Positions 45,002 through 57,016 of a stretch of DNA of 64,000 nucleotides are shown here, in pieces. The stretch is taken from positions 5,661-69,660 of the forward strand of contig JADZDN010000036.1 in assembly GCA_020851015.1 (NCBI GenBank), written 5' to 3'. The notes below the pieces were generated by a model. It searched no databases and had not been told where the DNA came from. It saw nothing but the letters and a program-made list of their open reading frames with translations. Each line of letters begins with the position of its first letter. The stretch's first letter is position 1. The stretch is from Alphaproteobacteria bacterium (GTDB lineage Bacteria; Pseudomonadota; Alphaproteobacteria; JAEULC01). The translations under genes were made by a program, and so were the position numbers.

Positions 45002-47052
45002 GGCGCGGGAGCCGCCGGCGGCACCGGCGGACGCGCGGTGCCCCGCGCCTCGCGCCGCTGGCGGCGGGCGATCAGCGGCGGGCAGGTATTGGCGTCGTAG
45101 TAGAGAAGCTGGCAGTTCAGGCAGTAGACGCATTCGTTCGGATTGATCCGGCCGTCCGGGTGAATCGCCTGGACGGGACAGCGCGCCGCGCAAACCTGGC
45201 ACTCCGTCCCGCACTGCTTCTTGCGTTTCAACCATTCGAACAGCCGCAGCCGGGCGGGGATCGCCAGGCCGGCGCCAAGCGGGCATAGATAGCGGCAGAA
45301 CATCCGCTCGAGCACGAGACCGGAGGCGACCAGCGCCAGCACGTAGAGGACGAAGGGCCAGGGCCGCATGAACCGCAGGGCAATGGCGGTCTTGAACGGC
45401 TCGATCTCGGCTACGGCCAGGGCCTGTTCGGTGAAATTGAGCGACAGCGCGAAAATGACCAGGAAGAACACGTATTTCAGCGCCGCCAGGCGCTCGTGCA
45501 CCACGAACGTCAAGCGGATCGCGGGCAGCTTCAACCAGCGGCCCAAGCGGTAGGCAAGGTCCTGCAGGGCGCCGAACGGGCAGAGCCAGCCGCAGAAGAC
45601 GCCGCGGCCCCAGAACAGCAGCGCGACCGCCGTGAAGCTCCAGAGCAGGAACACCAGCGGCTCGAGAAGAAAGAAGTCCCAGCGGAAACCGGTCAGCAGT
45701 GCGTGGGCAAATGTCAGCACGTTGACGACCGATAGCTGCGCCGAAGCATACCAGCCCAGCCAGGCGATCGTGAAGACAAGGAACCCGACCCGCAACCGGC
45801 GGTAGAGGACGGGGAGCTTCGCCAAGCGCTCCTGCAGCACGAGAATGCCGGTCAGCGCCAGCAGCGCCAGCACGCATGCGGCAATGCGTCCGGCGCGGGC
45901 CCGCCACAGGTCCTGCCACAGGGCAGGCGCGATCTCGGCCGTGGGTTCGACCGTGCGCAGGAATCGCGCAGGCAGCCGGTAATCGACGCCGAACACCGCC
46001 GGCGGTCGCTGGACATCGGCGCTATCGACCAGCAGTTCGAGCCGCCATGGCGCCGCCGCGTCGAAACCGCTGCCGGCGGGCAAGATGAAGGCGCCAATCT
46101 CCCGAAACTCCGGCATCCCGGGCGCGAGATTCGCGAGCCGCCGATGCCGGGCAGCCTCCGGCACGAAGGTGTTCTCGCCCTGCACGATACGGATGCGATC
46201 GAAGCGGCCGCTGCGGGCGAACCCCGTGCCCTTGAAGGAATAGAGCCCGTTGGCCGCCACCAGGATCGCACAGTCGCCATCGGCAAGATCGGCGACCAAC
46301 CCGTTGTAGGGGCCGTCGCCCAGCAGATTGCGCCCGATGCCGGCCGGCGACAGCACGGCCGTGTAGAGGTCGACGAACAGCACCTCGGCCGGCGGCGCGG
46401 CATCGGGCCCCACGCGGCGCGCGACATCGGCGCCGATCAGGCGAAGCTGCGCGATCGCGCCCTCGGCCTGCAGCGCCGTCCAGTCCCGCGGCTCGAACCG
46501 GTCCAGATCGAGCCGGCCCGCGCTGCTGCCGACGCCCGCAAACCCGCGCGAACGAGCGACGGCGCGTGCCGAGCGCAGGATGGCCTCGCGCAGCAGCAGG
46601 CTGGTCACGGTTGCCCCGGCGATCGTGTCGGGCTGGCCGACGGCCGGCTCTTTGGCCGTGACGCGAAATTCCGCCTGGATCGGCAGGCCGCGATGCCCGG
46701 CGACGTAGCGGTGCAGCGCGGCCTCGTCGATACCCAGCACCAGAATGGGTTCCTGGTGGCGCACCAGCCGGGCACCCGCAATCTTGCCATCCAGCGTCAG
46801 TCCCACGGCCAGGTCGATGGGCTTGCCCGAATAGCCGAGCGACCCGATCACGGACTGGGTGGAGAAGACATAGCCGATCGGTCCGGCGCTGCCGAACACC
46901 GTCGCCGCAGGCGGGTTGCCTTCCATCGGGCCGGCACGCTCGGCGCCCGGAAATATTTCGCGCAGCAGATCGGGCGCCATATCCGCGCCGGCTTGGCCAC
47001 CCCCGAGAAGAAGGGCGGCGAGGAACCATGCGATGTGAAACCAGCGTGGCAC
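44998..47052 (-). CDS. nirI: NirI/NosR family membrane flavo-iron-sulfur protein
   Basis: A 684-residue membrane protein. After an N-terminal signal-like helix comes a periplasmic FMN-binding domain with the flavin attachment site DTIAGATVTS (about residues 140-150). Six helices follow with the CGWLCPFGALQ motif near 490 and CRYLCPLGAG near 595. The C-terminus holds two [4Fe-4S] motifs, CGTECQVCAARC and CVYCLNCQ. No nosZ is in the window, so NirI is preferred to NosR. GTG at 47052 has AGGCGG upstream and leaves a leader of 35 bases behind the FNR-type box; GTG at 47085 is an alternative. It supports nirS expression or activity in Paracoccus. Confidence 0.87.
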   Translation of the reverse strand: MPRWFHIAWFLAALLLGGGQAGADMAPDLLREIFPGAERAGPMEGNPPAATVFGSAGPIGYVFSTQSVIGSLGYSGKPIDLAVGLTLDGKIAGARLVRHQEPILVLGIDEAALHRYVAGHRGLPIQAEFRVTAKEPAVGQPDTIAGATVTSLLLREAILRSARAVARSRGFAGVGSSAGRLDLDRFEPRDWTALQAEGAIAQLRLIGADVARRVGPDAAPPAEVLFVDLYTAVLSPAGIGRNLLGDGPYNGLVADLADGDCAILVAANGLYSFKGTGFARSGRFDRIRIVQGENTFVPEAARHRRLANLAPGMPEFREIGAFILPAGSGFDAAAPWRLELLVDSADVQRPPAVFGVDYRLPARFLRTVEPTAEIAPALWQDLWRARAGRIAACVLALLALTGILVLQERLAKLPVLYRRLRVGFLVFTIAWLGWYASAQLSVVNVLTFAHALLTGFRWDFFLLEPLVFLLWSFTAVALLFWGRGVFCGWLCPFGALQDLAYRLGRWLKLPAIRLTFVVHERLAALKYVFFLVIFALSLNFTEQALAVAEIEPFKTAIALRFMRPWPFVLYVLALVASGLVLERMFCRYLCPLGAGLAIPARLRLFEWLKRKKQCGTECQVCAARCPVQAIHPDGRINPNECVYCLNCQLLYYDANTCPPLIARRQRREARGTARPPVPPAAPAP

Positions 47053-47121
47053 GCGCGCTCGCCGCCTGTCGGTCGCCTTGGGCACTTTGGAGTTGATTAG
47101 GCCGCTGGCTGCTGCCCGGCC

Positions 47122-47135
47122 TTGACCTTCGTCAA
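47122..47135 (-). promoter_or_regulatory. FNR/NNR-type box for the nirI operon
   Basis: TTGACCTTCGTCAA, a perfect inverted repeat outside the spacer (TTGAC-N4-GTCAA). It lies between the nirN stop at 47143 and the nirI start. Class II geometry predicts transcription from about 47087, which places the GTG at 47085 almost at the first base and supports translation from 47052. The following cluster nirI-nirX-cytochrome c-small protein would be read from here. Confidence 0.75.
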
Positions 47136-47142
47136 TTGACGC

Positions 47143-48720
47143 TCAGTGACTGGTGCCTTCGGAGCGCGTTATCTTATTGAAAACATTGTATTTACCAGAT
47201 GGTTTCTTCATCGGCAACCGTTTCACCTCGGCAAAGGTCTCGGCGTCGATCACCACCAGGGCGCCGTCCTGCTCCGCGATGCTGACCAGCGCGTATCGCC
47301 CGTCGCGGCTAAACTCGACATGCGAGGCGGCCTGGCCGGGGGACGGGCGCAGGGTCCGCACCACGGCCAAGCTCTGCTTGTCGATGATCTGCAGCGCATC
47401 CTTGTCGCGGCTGAAGCCGGCATCGACCCACGCATAGCGCGTGTTCTCGTGGCTGCGCAGGAAGAAGCCGGGACCGAGCGTCGCGATGCGGTCGATCAGA
47501 CGCCAGCTTTTCATGTCGACGATGCTGACGGCGCCTTCCTTGAGGTTGGGCGACGCCATCACCATGACGCCGTCGCGCGTCCAGGTGATGCCCGAGCCCA
47601 GATGCGGCAGGCCCGGCATGGGCACTTCGGCGATCTCTCGGCCGACATCGAGGTTCACCACGACAGCCTTGCCGCCGTCGCGCGCGGATCCCAGAAGGTT
47701 GCGATAGGCGGGATCGAAGAAGAAGTCGTCCAAGGGCTGCGACAGCGCGATGCGCCGGATCGGAAATGGGCCCTTCTCGGCCATTCCTTCGATCATGCCC
47801 GGCTCGTGACTGTGCACCAGTCCGGCGTAGACCGGCGGCGGCTTGTCCAGCCAGGAGATCTCCCACAGCTCGGGAATATCCTTCAAGGCCACGATGAAGC
47901 TGTTGCGCGGCTGGGCCTGGTAGACCGCCGAAACGCGCGAGCTGGACTTGCCGGAACGGTCGCGCGCCTCGATCACCCTGATCGGCCGCAGATCGTCGGC
48001 GGACAGCAGCACCGCCGTATGCGGCAGGTAGTTGCCGACGATCACCACCCGTCCGTCGGCCGAAATCGCAAGATTGCGCGTGTTGATGCCCGCGCGGATC
48101 TCGGCGACGACATCGAGCGCGTAGAGATCGTATTTGGTGATCCAGCCGTCGCGCGAGGCGAAATAGACGAAACGGCCGTCGGGCGAGAATTTCGGGCCAC
48201 CGTGCAGCGCGAACCGGCTGGAAAACCGCGCGATCGGCTCCAGGCGGTCACCGTCCAGCACGGTGACGTGGCTGTCCCCCGCCTCGACCACGATAAAAAG
48301 ATTGAGCGGATCGGCCGCATAGGACGGTCTCGCCGGCAGGGTATCGCCCGCCCGGGCGATGACGTGCGTTCGATCCATCTCCTCGCGCCCCCAGCGCGGC
48401 GTTTCCGCCAGGGGGGCGCGGACATAGGCCGCAAGCGCCTCGATCTCCGCGCGGCCGAGCCGGTCGCCGAAGGGCGGCATCTGCGTCTGGGAGCGCCCTT
48501 CGCCGATCACGGCCACCGCTTCGGCGGGGCGCAACCGCGCGAGCGTGTCGGGAATCAGCGCCGGCCCGGTGCCGCCCAGGCGGTCGGCGCCGTGGCACTG
48601 GGCGCAGTTCTCGACGAACAGCCGTGCCGCGTCCGGCGCGGGCTGGGCCGCAGCCGGCATCGCCCATGACGCTGCCAGGACGGCTGCGAAGGCCAGAATC
48701 ACTGCGGCGCGGCTCGTCAC
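47143..48720 (-). CDS. nirN: NirN, cytochrome cd1-like dihydro-heme d1 dehydrogenase
   Basis: A 525-residue periplasmic protein with a signal peptide (about residues 1-25), an N-terminal cytochrome c domain with CAQCH (Cys39, Cys42, His43) and an eight-blade d1-type beta propeller (LNLFIVVEAGD onward). It has NirS-like architecture but is far from NirS in sequence. NirN introduces the last double bond in the acrylate side chain of heme d1. GTG start overlaps the nirJ stop by four bases. Last gene of the nirS operon in this direction. Confidence 0.88.
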   Translation of the reverse strand: MTSRAAVILAFAAVLAASWAMPAAAQPAPDAARLFVENCAQCHGADRLGGTGPALIPDTLARLRPAEAVAVIGEGRSQTQMPPFGDRLGRAEIEALAAYVRAPLAETPRWGREEMDRTHVIARAGDTLPARPSYAADPLNLFIVVEAGDSHVTVLDGDRLEPIARFSSRFALHGGPKFSPDGRFVYFASRDGWITKYDLYALDVVAEIRAGINTRNLAISADGRVVIVGNYLPHTAVLLSADDLRPIRVIEARDRSGKSSSRVSAVYQAQPRNSFIVALKDIPELWEISWLDKPPPVYAGLVHSHEPGMIEGMAEKGPFPIRRIALSQPLDDFFFDPAYRNLLGSARDGGKAVVVNLDVGREIAEVPMPGLPHLGSGITWTRDGVMVMASPNLKEGAVSIVDMKSWRLIDRIATLGPGFFLRSHENTRYAWVDAGFSRDKDALQIIDKQSLAVVRTLRPSPGQAASHVEFSRDGRYALVSIAEQDGALVVIDAETFAEVKRLPMKKPSGKYNVFNKITRSEGTSH

Positions 48721-49916
48721 GCCGCGCTCCGCCGCGGCTTCGCGAAGGGCGTGACGGCAAGCCGTTCGCCCTGCGCGGTCACGCCGATTTCCTCGTCCGT
48801 CAGATAGCAGCCAGGATCCTCGCCCCAGGCGTCGCCGGTGAGCTGAAACACGCGCACGCGCGTGTTGCCGTTGCAGATGTCGCGATGCGCGCACGCGCCG
48901 CAGCGACCGCCGACCTTGCGCGGACGCTCGCGCAGGCCGCGGAGGATCGGATCGGAAAGGTCGGACCAGATTTCCGAGAACGGCCGTTCTCGCACGTTGC
49001 CCAGGTTGTAGTGCCACCACATCGTGTCGGGATGGACGTTGCCCAGGTTGTCGATGTTGGCGACGCCGCAGCCCGAGCTGTTGCCCCCCCACTGCACCAG
49101 CTTTGCGCGGACATGAGAGGCGCGCTCGGGGAAACGGCTTTCGACCCATCGCAGGAAATAGACGCCGTCGGCGTCGTTGTTTCCGGTCACGAATTCGCGC
49201 TTGCGGCCGGCGCGAAGCGCGGCGAGGCAGCGTTCGAACAGCAGGTCGAGCGCACGACGCGAGGCGTCGTGGTGCGCGTCGTCCGCACGGTTGCGGTTGC
49301 CGCGACCGGCGTAGTTCAGGTGCGACAGGTAGAACTTGTCGAGGTCCTCCGCCTCCATCAGGTCCAGCAGCAGCGGCAGTTCCTGCTGGTTGTCCGCGGT
49401 CATGGTGAAGCGCAGGCCGACCTTGATGCCGCGCCGGTGGCAATGGCGGATCCCGGCCAGGGCCCGGTCGAAGGTGCCCGCGCGCCGCCGGAACTTGTCA
49501 TGCGTCGCGCCGATCCCGTCGAGGCTGACGCCCACATAGTCGTAGCCGACCGCCGCGATCCGGTCGGCCATCGCCTCGTCGATCAGCGCGCCGTTCGACG
49601 AGAGGCCGACGTAGAAGCCCATTTCCTTGGCGCGGCGCGAGATGTCGAAGATGTCGGGTCGGAGCAGCGGCTCGCCGCCCGACAGGATGAGCACCGGGAC
49701 ACCGAAGCGCCGCAGGTCGCACATCACCTCCTCGACCTCCGCGCGCGACAACTCGCCTGCGTAGTCGCGGTCGCCGGACAACGAGTAGCAGTGCTTGCAC
49801 GCCAGATTGCAGCGCCGGATCAGGTTCCAGATCACCACCGGTCCCGGCGGCTGCCGGCGCGCGCGCAGCGGCGTCGGTTCCAGCACTTCATGCATCATCT
49901 GGGTTATGCGAAACAT
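48717..49916 (-). CDS. nirJ: NirJ, radical SAM enzyme of heme d1 biosynthesis
   Basis: A 399-residue radical SAM protein with the N-terminal cluster motif CNLACKHC near residues 38-45 and a C-terminal SPASM-type region with extra cysteines (SSGCGV, GRCGACAHRDICNG and GCYLTDEE) for an auxiliary cluster. NirJ replaces two propionates with oxo groups on the isobacteriochlorin ring of d1. ATG start at 49916, 10 bases downstream of nirH. Confidence 0.92.
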   Translation of the reverse strand: MFRITQMMHEVLEPTPLRARRQPPGPVVIWNLIRRCNLACKHCYSLSGDRDYAGELSRAEVEEVMCDLRRFGVPVLILSGGEPLLRPDIFDISRRAKEMGFYVGLSSNGALIDEAMADRIAAVGYDYVGVSLDGIGATHDKFRRRAGTFDRALAGIRHCHRRGIKVGLRFTMTADNQQELPLLLDLMEAEDLDKFYLSHLNYAGRGNRNRADDAHHDASRRALDLLFERCLAALRAGRKREFVTGNNDADGVYFLRWVESRFPERASHVRAKLVQWGGNSSGCGVANIDNLGNVHPDTMWWHYNLGNVRERPFSEIWSDLSDPILRGLRERPRKVGGRCGACAHRDICNGNTRVRVFQLTGDAWGEDPGCYLTDEEIGVTAQGERLAVTPFAKPRRSAA

Positions 49917-49926
49917 CGCGGCGCTC

Positions 49927-50415
49927 CTACCCGGCCAGCCTTAGTCCGGTCTTCTTCAGAATGCGCGTGGAATAGAGGATGTCCTGCGCCCGCGCGGCGG
50001 AACCCAACAGCGCGCCGATCGTCCCAGCCTTCTCCTCGACCTCGGCACGGTCCTTGGCATGCACCATGGCGAACAGATTGTAAGGCCAGAGCGGCGGGCG
50101 GCGCGGCCGCCGGTAGCAATGCGTCACGAACTCAAGCGCTCCAACGGCGGCGCCCAGCGCGTCGACCCGCTCGTCCTGCACGTCCCACACGGTCATGCCG
50201 TTGGCGCGATAGCCCAGCGCATAATGGTTCGGCACCGCGCCGATGCGACGGATCGCGCCCCGCGCCTGCAGCGACTTGATCCGCGCCATCGCCTCGTCCG
50301 GCGCGATCCCCAGCGATGCCGCGACCGCATGATACGGACGCGGCACCAGCGGCAAGCCGGCTTGCAAGGCGCGGACGAGCCGCCGATCCAGGTCGTCGAG
50401 AAAGGTTTCGCTCAT
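49927..50415 (-). CDS. nirH: NirH, siroheme decarboxylase subunit
   Basis: A 162-residue AsnC-like protein with a winged helix N-terminal region (LDRRLVRALQAGLPLVPRPY) and an alpha-beta domain with RRIGAVPNHYALGYRANGM and WPYNLFAMVH motifs. NirD, L, G and H decarboxylate siroheme to 12,18-didecarboxysiroheme. NirH and NirL belong to one pair type and NirD and NirG to the other. ATG at 50415 overlaps nirG by four bases. Confidence 0.88.
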   Translation of the reverse strand: MSETFLDDLDRRLVRALQAGLPLVPRPYHAVAASLGIAPDEAMARIKSLQARGAIRRIGAVPNHYALGYRANGMTVWDVQDERVDALGAAVGALEFVTHCYRRPRRPPLWPYNLFAMVHAKDRAEVEEKAGTIGALLGSAARAQDILYSTRILKKTGLRLAG

Positions 50416-50855
50416 GCGACCAGCCTCAGGCCGATGAAGTACTCGGCCTCCTTCGGCATGGCATGGACCTTCAGCCCGGTCGCGGTCTCGATCCGCGACA
50501 CCGCGTCCGCGATGCCGTCCGGTCGCTCGGTTGCCAGCACGAACCACATGTTCAGTCGGTGCGCGCGCTCGTAGTTGTGCGCGACCGCGGGCATCGCGTT
50601 GACGATCGCCGCGACCGCCGCGTAGCGCGCCGGAGGCACCTGCATGGCGCAGAGGCAGAACGCGCCGCCCATCCGCTCGGCATCGAACAGGGGGCCGAAG
50701 CGGCTCAACGTTCCGTCCGCCAGCAGCCGCTCGAGGCGCGCGATCAGATCGGCTTCGGCGATGCCAAGCTCCGCCGCCGCCGCCGCGTAGGGACGCTCGA
50801 CGACCGGGAATCCGCCCTGCAGCGCGTTCACGATGCGGCGGTCGAGGTCGTCCAT
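50412..50855 (-). CDS. nirG: NirG, siroheme decarboxylase subunit
   Basis: A 147-residue AsnC-like protein of the NirD/NirG type, with DRRIVNALQGGFPVVERPY at the N-terminus and HNYERAHRLNMWFVLATE near residue 95-112, where the conserved HNYxRxHxLNxWFV motif is characteristic. ATG at 50855 lies 28 bases inside the nirL coding region, a clear translational overlap. Confidence 0.88.
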   Translation of the reverse strand: MDDLDRRIVNALQGGFPVVERPYAAAAAELGIAEADLIARLERLLADGTLSRFGPLFDAERMGGAFCLCAMQVPPARYAAVAAIVNAMPAVAHNYERAHRLNMWFVLATERPDGIADAVSRIETATGLKVHAMPKEAEYFIGLRLVA

Positions 50856-51364
50856 GACGCCTCCGACGGCGACGCGCTCCAGGCCGCCTGGCCGTACTGC
50901 GCGCCGCGCTGCTTGTAGCGCCGCCGGCTGAACAGCACGGCCTGCGGTGCATCGCGCAGTCCGAGCTCCGCCGCCAGCCCGGCGATCTGCGCCATCACGG
51001 CGCCGCGGTCGGTGCCGTGGATCATCGCAAACAGATTGTACGGCCAGTGCGGCAGGGCGCGGCGACGGCGATAGCAGAGCGTGACGAACGGAACCGCCGC
51101 CATCCGCCGCCCGATCTCGTCGACCCGATCATCGGCAACGTCCCACACCGCCATCGCGTTCGCCCGGTAGCCAAGCTCGCGGTGCCGCACCACCAGCCCG
51201 AGCCGCTTGATCGCGCCCGCTTCCTTCAGCGCGCGCAAGCGCGCGACTACCCGGTCCTCGTCAATGCCGAGTCTCGCCGCCAGCACGGCGAAGGGCCGCG
51301 AAACGAGCGGCAATCCGTCCGCCGCCTCGACGAGCAGCGCGCGATCGCGTTCGCTCAATTCCAT
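50828..51364 (-). CDS. nirL: NirL, siroheme decarboxylase subunit
   Basis: A 178-residue protein of the NirL/NirH type, with LSERDRALLVEAADGLPLVSRPF at the N-terminus, IKRLGLVVRHRELGYRANAM near residue 54 and WPYNLFAMIHG near 107. It is about 15 residues longer than NirH at the C-terminus, and that extension overlaps the start of nirG (28 bases) in a different frame. It overlaps nirD by 10 bases. Confidence 0.87.
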   Translation of the reverse strand: MELSERDRALLVEAADGLPLVSRPFAVLAARLGIDEDRVVARLRALKEAGAIKRLGLVVRHRELGYRANAMAVWDVADDRVDEIGRRMAAVPFVTLCYRRRRALPHWPYNLFAMIHGTDRGAVMAQIAGLAAELGLRDAPQAVLFSRRRYKQRGAQYGQAAWSASPSEASWTTSTAAS

Positions 51365-51813
51365 GACACGTCGAACCCAAGGTCGATGCGGTAGGCCCGC
51401 TCCAGGGGCAGGTCGAGCACCGCAAGCCCGGTGTGGCGTTCGATCCGCGCCAGCACGTCATCGACACGGCGACGGTCAGCCGCCGTCACCACGAACCACA
51501 GGTTCAGCCGGTGCTCGCGCTCGTAGTTGTGGTTGACCTCGGGATAGGCGCTGACATGCGCGGCGACGTCGTCCAGCCGTTCCTCGGGAACCTCCATCGC
51601 CGCGAGGGTGCTGGCGCCGAGCACGCCGGGCGGCACCACCGCGCCGACGCGGCTCAGCGATCCGTCGCCGACCATGTCGCCCAGCACCGCCAGCACCTGC
51701 ACCTCGGTGCCGCCGGTCGCGCGCGCCATGGCGTCGAACGGGCGCGGCTCCAGTGGCATGTCGCGCTGGAAGCGGTCGATCAGGTCGCGGGCGAGGCGCG
51801 GCAGCGGCTTCAT
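51355..51813 (-). CDS. nirD: NirD, siroheme decarboxylase subunit
   Basis: A 152-residue protein of the NirD/NirG type, with RDMPLEPRPFDAMA near residues 17-30 and HNYEREHRLNLWFVVTA near 98-114. Together with NirL, G and H it catalyses the two decarboxylations from siroheme to didecarboxysiroheme. ATG at 51813 lies eight bases after the nirF stop. Confidence 0.88.
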   Translation of the reverse strand: MKPLPRLARDLIDRFQRDMPLEPRPFDAMARATGGTEVQVLAVLGDMVGDGSLSRVGAVVPPGVLGASTLAAMEVPEERLDDVAAHVSAYPEVNHNYEREHRLNLWFVVTAADRRRVDDVLARIERHTGLAVLDLPLERAYRIDLGFDVSWN

Positions 51814-51821
51814 CGTGCGCC

Positions 51822-53012
51822 TCAGTAGCCGAGTCGGCCGGCACGGGCGGTGAAGAAGATGCCGCTCGGCTTGTCCGCGGGGATGCTCGCCTTCCGCTCC
51901 AGACGCCGGGTGTCATATATGTCCACACGGTCGGCATCGCGCACCGACAGCCAGACCTGCTCGCCGCGCGGCGTGAACTCCAGGTGCAACACCGCCGGAC
52001 CGGGCTTGAGCGTGGCGACGATGGCGCGCGACGGTACGTCGATCACCTGTACCGTGTCATTGCGCGGATGGGCGAAATTGACCCAGACCTGTCGCCCGTC
52101 CGGCCGCGCGACGACGAACACCGGTTGGCCGTGGACCGCGATGCGCCCGACCTCGCGCCAGTCGGACATCGACACCACCAGCACCTCGTGCCGGCCCACG
52201 GCGGGCAGGAAGGCGAGATCGCCGACGCTGGCCCAGCCTTCGAGATGCGGCATCTTGTAGACCGGCAGCGGCTCCTCGCCGCGCCCATAGCCGTCGAGGA
52301 TGCGACGCACCCCCGCCTGCGGACGCCAAAGGTCGAGCAGCGCCGCCCCGTCCTCGCCGAACAGCCCCGCGACGTAGTGCCGCCCGTCGGGCGTGATCAT
52401 TCCGTCGTAAGGGAGCCGGCCGACGTCCCGGTACCGGGACACCAAGGGCGCGCGCGGATTGGTGATGTCCGCGGTCCAGATTTCGCCGGCATCGTAGAGC
52501 GCGAACGCCAGCATGCTGTCCGGCGCATCGACCAGGCCCACCACTTTCGACTTCCGGCCGTCGGCCGCCGTCGCGTCGATGTCGGCCAGCGGCGACAGGT
52601 CGGCCGAATCGAACAGACGGACGCCGCCCGGCTCGTAGTTGGACACCGCGACGACGCGCCCATCCTGGGAGATGGCGCCGCCGATGCTGTTGCCGGCCTG
52701 CACCACGCGCTTGTCGATCTCTCCGCGCAGCAGGTCGAGCTTGGTCAGGCCCCCGTCGCGGCCGAATACATAGGCGAACCGCCCGTCGCGCGAGAAGACG
52801 GCGGAGGCGTGCGACAGGTCGCCCAGGCCCTCGATCGTGTAGAGGCGCGACAGCGTTGTCGTCTCGATCACCGCCACGCGCCCCGCCGCGCGTTCGATGA
52901 CGATCCCGAGGTCGCCGGTGCCGCGCATGACGCCGCGGGGCGATTCGGCCAGCGCCGACGTCGCCGTCAGCAGCGCTACGGCCGCGAGTGCCGCCAATGC
53001 CATCCGTCTCAC
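51822..53012 (-). CDS. nirF: NirF, heme d1 biosynthesis beta-propeller protein
   Basis: A 396-residue periplasmic protein with a signal peptide (MALAALAAVALLTATSALA region) and a d1-type eight-blade propeller without a cytochrome c domain. GTG at 53012 is preceded by GGGAGGTAG, placing it two bases after nirC; the longer frame to 53213 lies within nirC. NirF is required for d1 formation, probably for a late modification of the tetrapyrrole. Confidence 0.9.
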   Translation of the reverse strand: MRRMALAALAAVALLTATSALAESPRGVMRGTGDLGIVIERAAGRVAVIETTTLSRLYTIEGLGDLSHASAVFSRDGRFAYVFGRDGGLTKLDLLRGEIDKRVVQAGNSIGGAISQDGRVVAVSNYEPGGVRLFDSADLSPLADIDATAADGRKSKVVGLVDAPDSMLAFALYDAGEIWTADITNPRAPLVSRYRDVGRLPYDGMITPDGRHYVAGLFGEDGAALLDLWRPQAGVRRILDGYGRGEEPLPVYKMPHLEGWASVGDLAFLPAVGRHEVLVVSMSDWREVGRIAVHGQPVFVVARPDGRQVWVNFAHPRNDTVQVIDVPSRAIVATLKPGPAVLHLEFTPRGEQVWLSVRDADRVDIYDTRRLERKASIPADKPSGIFFTARAGRLGY

Positions 53013-53014
53013 CG

Positions 53015-53353
53015 CTACCTCCCGCGCATGCGATCGACCAGCCAGCGCGCATCCTCGCGCGTCAGCTCGGAGCCCCAGGGCGCCATCGGCGTGCCGCGCC
53101 GGCCGAGCAGGATGGTGTCGATCAAGAAATCGTCGTCGCGATCGGACAGCGCCGTCGCCGACAGTGCAGGCCCAAGCCCCCCGCGGCGCGTCAATCCGTG
53201 GCACGAGCCGCAATCGTGGTCGAGCAGATGACGAAGTTCGACCTGGCGCTGCGGGGTCAGCAACTCGCCAGCCGGCGCCGGCTGGGCGCCCGACAGGCCC
53301 GCCAACGCCAACAGGACCGTCAGCGCGTCACGCCACCACGAGCCGCGGCGCAT
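53015..53353 (-). CDS. nirC: NirC, small c-type cytochrome of the nir operon
   Basis: A 112-residue periplasmic cytochrome with a signal peptide (about residues 1-28) and CGSCH heme motif (about residues 47-51). NirC supports heme d1 maturation or acts as electron carrier for NirS. Its ATG at 53353 lies inside the nirE coding region (26-base overlap), and nirF begins two bases after its stop. Confidence 0.85.
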   Translation of the reverse strand: MRRGSWWRDALTVLLALAGLSGAQPAPAGELLTPQRQVELRHLLDHDCGSCHGLTRRGGLGPALSATALSDRDDDFLIDTILLGRRGTPMAPWGSELTREDARWLVDRMRGR

Positions 53354-54122
53354 GGTAGTGCTCCGGCGAGGCGTTCGCCGCGCGCAACTCGGCCAGTCCG
53401 GCGCCGAACGCCACCACCGAGCCGATGATGACAAGGACCGGGGATTCCAGTCCTTCGGCGGCAATCCGCTCGGCGATCGTCTCGACGGTCGCATGGCAAA
53501 TGCGCTGGCGGGGCGTGGTGCCCTCGGCTATCGCCGCCGCCGGCGTGCCTGCCGGCAGGCCCGCCCCGATCAAACGGGCGCAGATGATCGGCAGGTTCGC
53601 CAAGCCCATGTAGACGACCAGGGTCGTCTGCGAGTCGGCCAGCCCCTCCCAATCGAGGTCAAGCTCGTCCTCCTCGCGGCAATGGCCGGTCACGTAGCGG
53701 ACACCGGTCGCCAGGCCGCGATGCGTGAGGGGAATGCCGAACGCGGCGCCGCAACCCGAGGCGGAGGTGATGCCGGGCACAACCTCGAACGGGATGCCGA
53801 GGCGGGCCAGATGAAGCGCCTCCTCGCTGCCGCGGCCGAAAACGAAGGGATCCCCGCCCTTCAGCCGCACGACGCGCTTCCCGGCGCGCGCAAGATCGGC
53901 CAGCAGCGCGTTGATCTGGTCCTGCGGGACGGCGTGGCAGCCGGGCATCTTGCCGACGTAGAGCCGCGTGGTGCCGCGCGGCACGCGCCCGAGTATCTCG
54001 GGCGATACCAGGCGGTCATAGACCACCACGTCGGCCTCGCCGATCATCCTGAAGGCCCTAAGGGTGAGGAGTTCCGGATCGCCCGGTCCTGCGCCGACGA
54101 ATTGCACACACCCCCGCTTCAC
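53328..54122 (-). CDS. nirE: NirE, uroporphyrinogen-III C-methyltransferase
   Basis: A 264-residue SUMT enzyme with the N-terminal VGAGPGDPELLTLRA (residues about 9-23) and RLKGGDPFVFGRGSEEA (about 86-102) motifs. It methylates uroporphyrinogen III twice to precorrin-2, the first committed step to siroheme and heme d1. GTG at 54122 follows AGGAGAAG. It is dedicated to d1 formation because it lies inside the nir operon, unlike the housekeeping siroheme synthase. Confidence 0.9.
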   Translation of the reverse strand: MKRGCVQFVGAGPGDPELLTLRAFRMIGEADVVVYDRLVSPEILGRVPRGTTRLYVGKMPGCHAVPQDQINALLADLARAGKRVVRLKGGDPFVFGRGSEEALHLARLGIPFEVVPGITSASGCGAAFGIPLTHRGLATGVRYVTGHCREEDELDLDWEGLADSQTTLVVYMGLANLPIICARLIGAGLPAGTPAAAIAEGTTPRQRICHATVETIAERIAAEGLESPVLVIIGSVVAFGAGLAELRAANASPEHYHAPRLVVA

Positions 54123-54155
54123 CGACTTCTCCTGCTCACCGTTGCGGACCGCGAT

Positions 54156-54184
54156 GGGGCGGCGGCGTCCGTGGCCGCCGCCCC
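54156..54184 (-). other. GC-rich hairpin between nirS and nirE
   Basis: A perfect 11-base stem, GGGGCGGCGGC (54156-54166) and GCCGCCGCCCC (54174-54184), around a 7-base loop. It is located in the 71-base gap between nirS and nirE and has no T-run. It could act as a partial transcriptional stop or as an mRNA stabiliser that keeps the abundant nirS message longer than the message for the d1 enzymes. Confidence 0.55.
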
Positions 54185-54193
54185 TAGCCGGAC

Positions 54194-57009
<2,816 letters not shown>

Positions 57010-57016
57010 GCCGGTC

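Noticed and set aside
44998..47052. NosR, the regulator of nitrous oxide reductase
   Set aside because: No nosZ or nosDFYL gene is in the window, and the nearby nirS and nirX genes match the Paracoccus nirI context. NosR and NirI are homologous, so this rests on context.
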